Shown in pieces: positions 19,904 to 28,957 of a stretch of 64,000 bases of DNA; positions within the stretch are counted from its first letter, which is position 1; every line of letters begins with the position of its first letter. The DNA comes from Takakia lepidozioides (Eukaryota; Streptophyta; Takakiopsida; Takakiales; Takakiaceae): NCBI GenBank assembly GCA_030704615.1, contig CM060734.1, forward strand, positions 15,252,001 through 15,316,000, given 5' to 3'. The translations under genes and the position numbers were made by a program. The notes under the pieces are model-generated. The model ran no database searches, was not told the origin of the DNA, and saw nothing but the letters and a program-made list of their open reading frames with translations.

Positions 19904-22900
19904 GAGACTGGCCCCTTGCGTAAATGGAGTCAGTTAATGTTCGTGAGTGGGATAATTTCCGGAACTAACGTGTCGTTGTTGGTGGACACAGGAGCGTCGC
20001 ACTCCTTCATGACACCGGCAACGGCACGGAAGCTGGGGCTCCCGACAAGTGATGTGGGCGTCTCTATTGAAGTGCGTTCTGCCAAAGGAGAACCACAACT
20101 GGCGACGAGGTTGGCGTTCGATGTCCCTCTTCAGCTCGGGAGTTGGGAGGGACGTGAGAACTTCACCATTTGCGAGATCGATGGAGTGGATCTCATTTTG
20201 GGGATGACCTTTTTGAGCAAATTCGGAGCGGTCATAGATGGCCGCAAGAGAATAGTCACGCTACTGTATGGGAATGGTGGCGAAGTTTTACGGGTGTCGG
20301 AAACGCCCAACCGAGTGGGAGGGAGAATAAATTTGCTGTCAGCAAAGGAGTGGGCCATGGAGTAGCCACACGAGCCCCAATTTTTGCTTTACGTGAGACA
20401 AGTGGAAGGAGAAGTCGATAGGGAGCCAAGCCCAGATTGGATCAAGGGGATCCTGGAGAAATACCAGGATGTGATGCTGGAGGATTTACCAAGCGGCTTG
20501 CCACCGCGAAGAGGAGTTGACCACAAGATAGAGGTGATACCGGGATCGGAGCCGCCTACCAAGGCACCCTACCGGTTGCGCCACAAAGAGTTGGTCAAGC
20601 TGAAGGCCCAGCTCAAGGATCTAATGTCAAAGGGGTGCATCCGGCCGAGTAAGTCACCTTACAGAGCCCTAGTGCTATTCGCAGACAAGAAGGATGGGAC
20701 GCTGCAGATGTGTGTCGATTACAAGGCTCTAAATAAGGTGACTATAAAAAACCGGTACCCTTTGCCAAGGATCGACGACCTCTTCGATCGGTTGGCAGGA
20801 GCAAAGTATTTCAGCCGGATCGATTTGCGCTCAGGTTACCATCAAATCCGAGTGGCGGAAGGAGATGAGAAGAAGATCGCGTGCAGGACAAGATATGGTT
20901 CATATGAGTTCTTGGTGATGCCTTTTGGGCTCACCAACGCACCCGCGACCTTTAGCACGCTAATGAACAGCCTTTTCCAGGAGTGGTTGGATGACTTTGT
21001 GATCGTGTACATCGACGACATCTTGGTGTACTCGAAAACAAAGGAAGAGCACCTGGAATACCTCAAAATGATGTTCCAGAAATTGCGGGGGAAGCTGTAT
21101 GCCAAAGCTTCAAAGTGTGAATTCGGGGTCACAAAAATGGAGTTCCTAGGGTATGTGATTACACATGATGGGATCAAAATGGATGACAGAAATGTGAGGG
21201 CGATCTTGGACTGGGAGTCTTCGACTTCGGTCCCGAGAGTGCGATCTTTCCTAGGACTCGCCTCCTATTACCGAAAGTATGTGAGAAATTTCGCCAAGAT
21301 CGCGGGGCCGCTGTCAAACCTTCTGTGTAAGTCCAAGGTATGGGTATGGAACACCTTTTGTGGCCAAGCTTTTGCCGAGTTGAAACAGCGGATGGTGGAA
21401 GCTCCAGTCCTGAAAATCCCGGAGTTCGACCGTCCATTTGAGATTCATACAGATGCGTCAGACTTCGCAATTGGGGGTGCGCTCATGCAGGATGGACGTC
21501 CAGTGGCTTATGTAAGTAAGAAAGTGAATGAAGTGGAGCGACGATGCCTACGCACGAGAAAGAAATGAAGACGGTGGTGCATTGCCTTGAGCTTTGGCGC
21601 CACTATGCTGTTCCAAACCCGGTGAAGGTGTTCACGGACAATGTCACGGTGAAGTATTTTGCCACATAGCCTAAGTTGTCCCCAAAACAACTTAGGTGGC
21701 AAGACACTTTGGCAGTGTTCAATGTGGATATCCAGTACAAACCGGGACGGGACAATGTGGTGGCCGATGCTTTAAGTAGAAAGCAACAGCTCATGTTGGT
21801 GTACACGGGCCAGACGGCGCTCCAAAGGAAGATCCGGAAGGCTTACCGGAAGGATGAGATGACAAAGTCCGCGATGCGGGACTTGAGGTTGGGGGTTAAA
21901 TCGCAGTTCCACTTGCACAATGGACTGCTCCCGTACAATCAAAAGCATCTCTACGTGCCGAAAGGAGGGATCAGAGATAGTCTCTTGAGAGAATGTCATG
22001 ATGGCCCGCTTGCGGGCCATGGCGGAGCCAAGCGCACCGTGGCACTCTTGAAGAAAGAGTATTTCTGGCCCAAAATGAGGGAGGAGGCCGAGGAGTATGT
22101 CAAGACATGCACCACATGCCAACAAAACGCGAGTACAAAAAACAAGCGGGGCTGTTACAACCCTTGCCGATTCGAGATGGGTCTTGGGAAAGTATCTCGA
22201 TGGATTTCATGACTGCTTTGCCGCTGTTAAAAGGATTCGATGCAATCATGATGGTGGAGGATAGGTTTAGTAAAATGGGCCATTTCATTCCCACCAAGGA
22301 GACGGCAACGGCCCAGGAGACGGGACGACTTTACTTCGCCCACGTCTTCAAGCATCATGGACTCCCGAAGGATATTGTCTCGGACCGCGATCCAAAGTTT
22401 ACAAGTATATTTTGGAGAGCACTTTGGAACAAAATGGGAACGAGGCTCAAAATGAGCATGGTCTTCCGACCTACAACGGACGGCCAAACGGAAAGAGTGA
22501 ATTCCGTGGTGAAGCAGATCTTGCAGAATTATGTGTCGGCAGACCAGTCAGACTGGGTGGAGCACTTGGATGCGGCAAAGTTCTGTTTTAATAACACAAA
22601 ACACTCCGCAATGGGAGTTTCCCCTTTCGTATTGGTATATCGAAAAACACCTCTGGTGCCAACAAGTTGGGCCGCCCAGGACGTTGAGGAACCGGCAGCA
22701 GCAGCGGTGCTGGAAGAATGCAAGCGTTTGTTGGAGCTCGCAAAGTACAACATTGCCAAAGCTAGAAAACGGTATGAACGGCAGGTGAATCGGAAGCGGA
22801 GGGAAGTTAAGTTTGAGGCAGGCACGGAGGTCTGGTTGAACATCAAGAATTTTTTACTACCTCCGGAAGTGAATCCAAAGTTTGTACCTCCGTATGCGGG

Positions 22901-23321
22901 GCCTTTTCGCATCCGGAAGGTTATGAATGGGGATGTGTATGAATTGGAGCTGCCGGCAAACAGCAAGGTGCATCCGGTATTCCACGTTTCCCTTTTGAAG
23001 CCTTACTTCAAAGATGAAGCGAGTCCGAATCATCTCAAAATGTTACGTCCGCCACCTGTGCTGTTGGATCATGAAAATGAACCTGAGTACGAGGTGGAGG
23101 CAGTGTTTAAGTCGAGGAGGTTTAAGAATCGAGAAACGGAGTATCTCGTGAAATGGAAGGGCTATCATCAAGTGGAGGCAACTTGGGTGCGTGCCTCAGA
23201 AATGGGAAACGCATCCGAGGCGTTGCAGCTTTCGAAGGGCGACCTCAAAAGCGGAAGAAGCGTTGATGGGGACATCAACCTTGGATCGTGGGGGAGGAAA
23301 TGCATGCTTAGTCCGGCTTAG
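19904..23321 (+). pseudogene. A1 pol: protease, RT, RNase H, integrase, chromodomain
   Basis: Domains in order: aspartic protease LLVDTGASHSFM (VDTGA at 19982-19996); RT with YIDD at 21008-21019; RNase H beginning EIHTDASDF near 21440; integrase HHCC zinc finger (CHDGPLAGHGGAKR to CTTCQQN); DDE core with MDFMTALP, VSDRDPKF and TTDGQTERVN; and a C-terminal chromodomain EYEVEAVFKSRRF to YLVKWKGYHQVEATWV (about 23085-23220). Breaks are a TAG near 20363, a 2-nt loss near 21550, a TAG at 21667-21669, and a frameshift near 22130. The chromodomain places it with plant chromoviruses, where this domain is thought to steer integration to marked chromatin. Confidence 0.92.
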
Positions 23322-24170
23322 CTAGCTCATGAATCTGATTGCAAAAACTTGTGTTGTATAGATTTTGTTTATAAATGAAATGGTTTCCAAATGTTGTGCT
23401 TCCTATTTTGTTTGGAATGGTGATGCATGGTATGGTTGGCTAGTGTGTAGAATGCATGCTAACTTACAAAAGTGGGAGAGGTAAATTGGATTAATCGTGT
23501 GTTTGCACAGTGCCGAAATTGGGTGACTCCCATCCAAGGGGCAAGGAAATTTGCGCCTTCTTTGGGAGTTCACGTGCTAGTGCGTACCTGGCGTGCGCGT
23601 ACTATAACTGCACTACCGAGGGGGTTGTCTTATAGTGCGGGCTAACCCGGAAGCTATGTGCTTCCGTTCACGTACTACAATCGTGTAACCTTGGGACGAA
23701 GTTGTAGTGCGGCTTCGGCGTGTTCTCGTACCTCAAGCCAGCATTCCAAGGCGGACCCAATTGTAGTGATTAGGGCGCATGGTTGGTTCAAGGTTATCTT
23801 CCTAGTCAAAAAGGGTTCAAGGTGAACCCTTGCTCAAGGTGATGCCAAAAAACAACATCATAAGCGGTCACAAACAATGTTGTTGCAGTAAGGCGAATTG
23901 ATCCTCCGGGAGGATCGTTCTTTGGCCTTGAAGTGGGCCAAGAAGAGTGCACTGGGTGGAGCTGGAGAGGCTCCACCCTTGGCCGGGACTTGGAAGAAGT
24001 CGGCCGAACTATCTAGTGGAGAGTAGAGTCAAGTAGGGGTTTGGTTCTTTGTCATGGGACGCCATGGTACGGAAACAAACTCCTTGATGTGGGACGCCAC
24101 AACTTGGATGTTAGTTTTTACAAAATGGACAAGTCGATGAGGACATCGACTCCCTATTGGTAGGGGTGTG
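23322..24170 (+). other. A1 3' noncoding region and polypurine tract
   Basis: 849 bp without ORFs, conserved in all A copies. It includes the hairpin GGAAGC-tatgt-GCTTCC at 23649-23665 and ends in the purine-rich ggtaggggtgtg directly before the 3' LTR, the likely plus-strand primer. Confidence 0.75.
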
Positions 24171-24895
24171 TGTCGCAGCCCTTTGCCTTGGGGGCAGGGG
24201 GTCGGGACACAAGAGGGGCTGCCCCTGTGGTGGGGGCAGTGGCAACAATAGGTACGGGGGCTGAAGCACCCTTGAGTGCCCAAGGCACTCAAGGAGGCGG
24301 AGGCACTCACTAGGTGGAGCCCCGCACATCGGGTTGCGGTGGGGGTGGTTCCACGAGGGGTGGTGGTAGCTTAGTGGGTCTTAGTGGGGGTGGCATAGGA
24401 CTCACCATGGGGCGGAGACCTTGTGGTGGGAGTCGTGGGGAGTCTTGGGACTCATCATGGTACATTGGGGCCGTGGTGGGTGGGCCAAGACTCACCGCGA
24501 CTCATCACCGGGAGTCCAAGGTCTTCGTGGTGGTTCGCCATAAAAGGACAGTGTTGTTTGTGACACCCCCGCGGACAGTCACAGAAGTATATATAGGGAG
24601 TAGTAACCCCGAGAACGGTGCAAGCCCGCTAGTGACCAAAAACTAGTGAGTAAGCGTGCGAGCCGGAAAGCGACCAAGGTGTGGGGAGCTGTTCCGGACT
24701 GCCAACAACCAAAGAGAATTTTCACTAGGCCCAAAGTGAGCGAGGGTCTTGTGGAGGAGCAAAGGGAGACCGTTATGTCCCGGTGAGCAGCCGAAGCTCC
24801 GAGTTGGCCCGGCGGCCAGTTTTGGAGTTAGGCGCGCGCATCAAAGCAAGTAACTATGACATGAATGAGAGCTTACCGAAGTGAGATGTGCGACA
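24171..24895 (+). repeat. A1 3' LTR
   Basis: Begins TGTCGCAGCCC and ends GTGCGACA. It is near-identical to the 5' LTR, with scattered substitutions that indicate an insertion of some age. Confidence 0.92.
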
Positions 24896-24990
24896 TTGTG
24901 TAACTTGACAGCTGTCGTGCGCATATCGCTACAACACAACACACGATGTCCAAACCACACCACACATATATGCACAACTAGTCTGCCACA
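24896..24990 (-). repeat. Family B LTR, proximal half (split by A1)
   Basis: On the minus strand it starts TGTGGCAGACTAG directly after a polypurine tract (the ccccccc run at 24995-25001 read in reverse) and continues to the A1 border. It is the 3' LTR of the B-prime copy whose coding part lies at 25022-25735. Confidence 0.8.
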
Positions 24991-25021
24991 ATCGCCCCCC
25001 CTAGCTGGTGGTTAGGTCCCT

Positions 25022-25735
25022 CTAACTACAGATAGCTACAAGATGTAATAGCCTGCATAGCCTCACTAGTCCTCTATCACTGTCCCTATTGTACTCAAAC
25101 TCTATAGACCAAGAAGCCGGGTACAAGAGTAGCCCCATCGTTAGTCGTCGTCTTACAATTTGTGAACTTGAGCTATGATCTCGTATATTGGTCTTGTAGT
25201 AGCTTGGCGTTGCGTTTCTTGTTAGCTGTTGTATCCACTCCCAGTATCCAATGCAACGTGGACATAACCAATCTCCATCAGGAACCATCTCAAGAGTGGG
25301 TGTCAAACATCCCATGTGCCACCCTCTTGAGCATCGATCACACACCAGCATGGTGGCTACCCCTATGGCAGACCCCACACACATACACCACCTCAAACCT
25401 ACAGGACGTACCACTACCAAGTTTGGGTCAATCATGCCATCGATATTCGGAAGGTGACATGACGCGCAATTACGCATATGGTCCTTCCAAGTCATGTCAT
25501 CCTGACCCTCCAAGATCATGACGCCTGAGGGAAACACCTCTCGAACCTTCAAAATAATACGTCCTACAGTCACGTCTAGGGTCGTAGGAGCGGTCTGCTG
25601 CAGATAAACATAGTCACTAGGGTGAAACCTTCGAATCTTATGACGATATCTTCCACCACGTATAGTGGCATACCTCAATGTATCACGGTGTTGTGCAATG
25701 GCAAGGTTCTCGAAAGCCATGGGGATGACTTTTTT
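25022..25735 (-). pseudogene. Family B pol fragment: integrase C-terminus fused to PHD finger (B-prime)
   Basis: One uninterrupted minus frame runs from the integrase C-terminal part (FENLAIAQHRDTLRYATIRG, DYVYLQQTAPTTLDV, MTWKDHMRNCASCHLP) directly into a PHD finger: CMCVGSAIGVATMLVCDRC, then RGWHMGCLTPTLE and WLCPRC, with the C4HC3 spacing nearly intact (the first Cys pair is displaced). This copy shows the two modules belong to the same polyprotein. It lacks the rest of pol; the sequence breaks at 25735 into an inverted integrase piece. Confidence 0.85.
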
Positions 25736-25742
25736 GAACAGA

Positions 25743-25880
25743 CCACCGTACCACTTCTTGGGATCATCCTGAGGCTGATGGCTTGGCAGAGAGAGTTGTG
25801 CAGACGGTTAAGAGGGGTTTGCACAAATATGGCTTGCAGAAGAGACGCTTGGGGGATTGGGACCTTACAGGACCTGCGTC
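25743..25880 (+). pseudogene. Inverted family B integrase fragment
   Basis: On the plus strand it matches the reverse complement of 62590-62720: the DHPEADGLAERVVQTVKRG region containing the catalytic Glu, followed by the KYGLQK stretch. It is opposite in orientation to the B-prime pieces on both sides, so it marks a local inversion. Confidence 0.75.
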
Positions 25881-25950
25881 ACGTCAGGTTACGGGACTAT
25901 TCTAGTAAAAAAAACCACTAGGTAAAACATTGACACTTAAGTAGCCACGT

Positions 25951-26812
25951 TGCCGACATGGTTGCGGTGACAAATAAATTATAAAAAATAAGAAACGAAA
26001 AGCGACCGTAAATTGTGGCGGTCGCTTTATATTTCAAAATAAAATAAATAAGAGCGACCACCATATTGGCGGTCGCTTTAATTTTTTTTTTTAAAACAAG
26101 AGACCGCCATATTAGTGGTCGCTTTAATTTAAAGATAAAATAAAACAAGCGACCGCCACATTGGCGGTCGCCTTATTTTAAAAATAATAAAAACAAGCGA
26201 CCGCCATATTGGCAGTCGCTTTATTTTTAAAATATATAAAAAAACAAGAGACCACCATATTGGCGGTCGCTTTATTTTAGAAATAAAATAAAACACGTGA
26301 CCGCCACATTGGCGGTCGCCTTATTTTAAATTTTTTTTAAAACAAATGACCGCCTTATTGGCAGTCGCTTTATATTAAAAAATATATATAAAACAAGCGA
26401 CTGCAATACCGGCGGTAATAAAAAAATAATGGCGACCGCCAGACTTGCGGTCGCTCAAATTTAAAAATATAAAAAATAAAAACGACCACCATACTGGCAG
26501 ACGGTGTATTTTAAAAATATTAAGAATTTTAGCGACTGCCAATATGGCGGTCGTTTATTTAAAAAAATATATATATAACAAGCAACTGCCATATTGGCGG
26601 TCGCGTTATTTTAAAAATATAAAAAATAAAAGCATCATAAGAAAATATAAGTGACCGCAATACCGGCGGTCACATTATATTTCGAAATAAAAAATAATAG
26701 CGACCGCCAGATTGGCGATCGCTCTAATTTAAAAAAAAGAAGAATAGAAGCGACCATCATATTGACGGTTGTTTGTAATTTAGAAAATGATTAAAATACA
26801 ACCGACCGCAAC
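25951..26812. repeat. Array of about 16 GC-rich palindromes with AT-rich spacers
   Basis: Units of about 50 bp, each made of an imperfect palindrome of the type gcgaccgcca-tatt-ggcggtcgc followed by an AT-rich spacer resembling tttattttaaaaataaaat. I count about 16 recognisable cores, with the consensus varying by one to three bases. The same palindrome recurs singly at 28455-28476 and 31925-31983. It resembles clustered subterminal repeats at the ends of class II elements (transposase binding sites). No ORF crosses it. Confidence 0.88.
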
Positions 26813-26822
26813 ATTTTACAAA

Positions 26823-27045
26823 ATCAAAGGAAATCAAGGTTTTGTCACACAATGCCTGAAACTCTCCTTTGGTCCGTGAGTATGTTAGTTGAAGCACCGA
26901 ATCGGCTAAGCACATGATCCAAGAATGGATACGCAGCCCCTTCACTAGTCTTATCAAACAATGGAACCAACTCGATCCACTTGGAAAAGTGCTCCACCAT
27001 CACCAACACGTACATGTTGTGGCGCATGGTCAGTAGCAACGGCCC
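26823..27045 (-). pseudogene. Family B integrase core fragment
   Basis: The minus frame reads TMRHNMYVLVMVEHFSKWIELVP, then GAAYPFLDHVLSRFGAS, ILTDQ and GEFQALCDKTLI, matching the DDE core of B at 62735-62965. It is cut at 27045 by a GC-rich CACTA-like segment and on the other side by the palindrome array. Confidence 0.8.
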
Positions 27046-27465
27046 TGCAAAGCCCCCAGCAACGCGTTGGGGGGCCCCAAAGTCCGAAAAAAAAAAACAA
27101 AAAAAAAAAACTCTGTAGCGGCGGCGCCGTAGCGACCCCGGGCGTTGCACTAGGGCGCCCCCCAACGACGCCTTTGCGACACCAGGGGGCCGCACGCCGA
27201 AAATAATAATAGTAATAAACAAAAAATTGGGGTTGCGGGAGCCCCATTTCCCCTTTCATGTCACCTTGCGACAGCTGTGCGTTGCAGCGGCGAATGCGAC
27301 GCCGAGGGGGCCGCAGGGGTGGCGCAGGCCCAGCGCCGCGCCCAGCGTGGGGGCGCGGCTTGGACTGCTGCCCTAGATACGACCTTCTTCTTCTTCGGCA
27401 ACTCGCTGGTTCATCATACGTCGCTGATTTATCATACCGCTAACCCCCCTATTTGCAGTAGTGAC
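27046..27465. mobile_element. GC-rich CACTA-type segment
   Basis: It interrupts B-prime integrase sequence. Its right end, read on the minus strand, begins CACTACTGCAAATA, a CACTA-like terminus, and the interior is rich in gcgacg motifs as in plant CACTA subterminal regions. The left terminus is not clear. No transposase frame is visible; A-runs and a GC-rich block dominate. Confidence 0.45.
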
Positions 27466-27750
27466 TCCGTGCGCTGATCACAGGCACGTACCCACACGTC
27501 TAAGACATTATGAAGTAGCCGCTGTCTACGCATACATGACCTCTACAAAGTAGTTAATGCCTCCACGCGGCACTTTCCCAACCTAAGAGTTGCAGGCTGC
27601 CTCAGGTTGAGGACTGGAGCAATGTCTCTACGAATGGCTGAAGGCAAATCCGGCTCTCGACCAAAGAGAAAGAAATATGGTGAGAAAGAGGCAAGTGATG
27701 CTTGCTTGCTGAACCTGTAGCCTATGGCTAACCAAACAGTGTCGTAGCCA
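27466..27750 (-). pseudogene. Displaced family B integrase C-terminal fragment
   Basis: Matches B at about 62430-62605 (the region coding for FSPYFLLFGREPDLPAAIRR and neighbouring residues on the minus strand). In B this block lies nearer the PHD side than the core. Here it lies beyond the core, so the order is scrambled. A roughly 60-bp unrelated insert breaks it. Confidence 0.7.
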
Positions 27751-28140
27751 GCTTAGGGCATCACAAGGACGTCGCTTGGGGCGCTTAGTGCTGGGGCTGC
27801 AACAACGGCGACGAGGCTGGGGCTGGGGCTGGGGCTGGGCATTAAGGCTGCGGAGGTTGCAACTCCCCTGCGTCACAAGAAAGACCCCCTTAAAAGGAAT
27901 TTGAAAGAAATCTTGATGTGTATATATATACTTAGACTGCTTTTGTGATATATAGATGTATTGTAGGTGTGTTGGTTGGTATGTAGTGTCTTAAAAATGT
28001 TATAACGTGGAGGTCCTAGGTTCAAGTATGCATTGCATAATATATGTAGAACAATGAATGTACTGCCATTGGACAGAACTGGAGTCAATGGGTTTTGAAA
28101 TTCAAATTCAAATTTTCCCACCTAAATTCAAATGTATCTC
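27751..28140. other. Unassigned; short GGGGCT tandem
   Basis: It holds a hexamer run (ggctgg units) at 27815-27840 and AT-rich sequence after 27890. No gene or known element is recognised. Confidence 0.5.
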
Positions 28141-28449
28141 CTTAAACTGTGGCATCCGGGGGTCACACTTTGCGACCCCCTGACGTTGCTAATGCGGCAT
28201 CGCAAATAAGAATTTATTTTTATTTTTATTTTTTTAATTTACGTCCGGGGGGTCGCAAGTTATTTAGCGAGATTACTTAGCAACCCCCACGTCGCAAAAT
28301 AGCGACGCCGTTTGCGACGCCCGTGCATCGCAATCTGGGGCCTCTACCCCGCCCCAAAATGGTGCTTTAACGACGGCCGCGGCGTCGCTAAAACCCTCCC
28401 CCTCCCCCTTCATTTTTTTTTTTTTTTTTTTTGGTTGATCCTGTAGTGA
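28141..28449 (-). mobile_element. CACTA-type transposon terminus
   Basis: On the minus strand the end reads CACTACAGGATCAACC, then a long A-run, then gcgacg-rich subterminal repeats including gcgtcgctattttgcgacg, the layout of plant CACTA (En/Spm) ends. Only one terminus is certain; the partner end and the transposase were not found. Confidence 0.6.
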
Positions 28450-28454
28450 AATAA

Positions 28455-28476
28455 CGACCGCAGTATTAGCGGTCGC
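28455..28476. repeat. Single copy of the array palindrome, left of hAT-2
   Basis: cgaccgcagtattagcggtcg: the same unit type as the 25951-26812 array, directly beyond the CACTA end and before the hAT-2 promoter. Confidence 0.8.
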
Positions 28477-28576
28477 TTCATTTTAAAATTATAACAAAAA
28501 TATGGTTATACCGCCTTTTTCGGGTGGACGCTATTGGTCGGTCATTTTTTCATTTCACTTTCATCCTTCCTGGAGC

Positions 28577-28585
28577 ATATATAAG
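28577..28585 (+). promoter_or_regulatory. Candidate TATA box of hAT-2
   Basis: atatataag, about 380 nt upstream of the first transposase residues. Its position suits a promoter, but transcription is not shown. Confidence 0.4.
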
Positions 28586-28957
28586 GGACCAGGGTCACCA
28601 AGCTCTTCACTTCTTCTGGTGCAAACACTTGAGGTTGCGATGTATGTTCTATTCCATTGAACGAGAGTGTAGCCTAAGAGGAAGGTGCGCACCTTTTGCC
28701 GTTGTGGCTTCCACCAAAGCCACTTGAGTAGATTGTGTATAAGCTCAACACTACAAGGTGCATCAACCCACTTGGGTTGGTGTAGGGTGAAGATGAGGGA
28801 TGAATGGAGCCTTGGTATAGGGTAATCCCGAACACCGGCAGTGTTGAGTGCAACCTATGTGGACTGAAGTTTTTCTTATCGTAGGGATCAGCTGCTACAT
28901 CACCTCGGCTATAAATGTGGGAAGAGCGTCGGGGTAGGTTTATGCCCTAAAACATCT
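28586..28957. other. hAT-2 leader region
   Basis: No coding content recognised; probably 5' untranslated or promoter-proximal sequence of the transposase gene, possibly with an intron. Confidence 0.35.

Larger units (their letters stand above)
17933..24895 (+). mobile_element. Ty3/gypsy chromodomain element, family A, copy A1 (complete, decayed)
   Basis: A 6963-bp element with 724-725 bp LTRs, a PBS matching initiator tRNA-Met, and gag, protease, RT, RNase H, integrase and chromodomain in Ty3/gypsy order, all on the plus strand. LTR ends are TG...CA. The flanking pentamers ctctg and ttgtg agree at only three of five positions, so the target duplication is eroded or absent. It sits inside a family B LTR (17714-17932 and 24896-24990). 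It is the best preserved A copy for reading frame, broken mainly by substitution stops and a few indels. Confidence 0.93.

Noticed and set aside
17928-24900. Exact target duplication of A1
   Set aside because: The flanking pentamers ctctg and ttgtg differ at two positions, so a duplication cannot be claimed.
25951-26812. CRISPR array
   Set aside because: Units are diverged palindromes with low-complexity AT spacers that resemble each other, there are no unique spacers or cas genes, and the surroundings are eukaryotic transposons.
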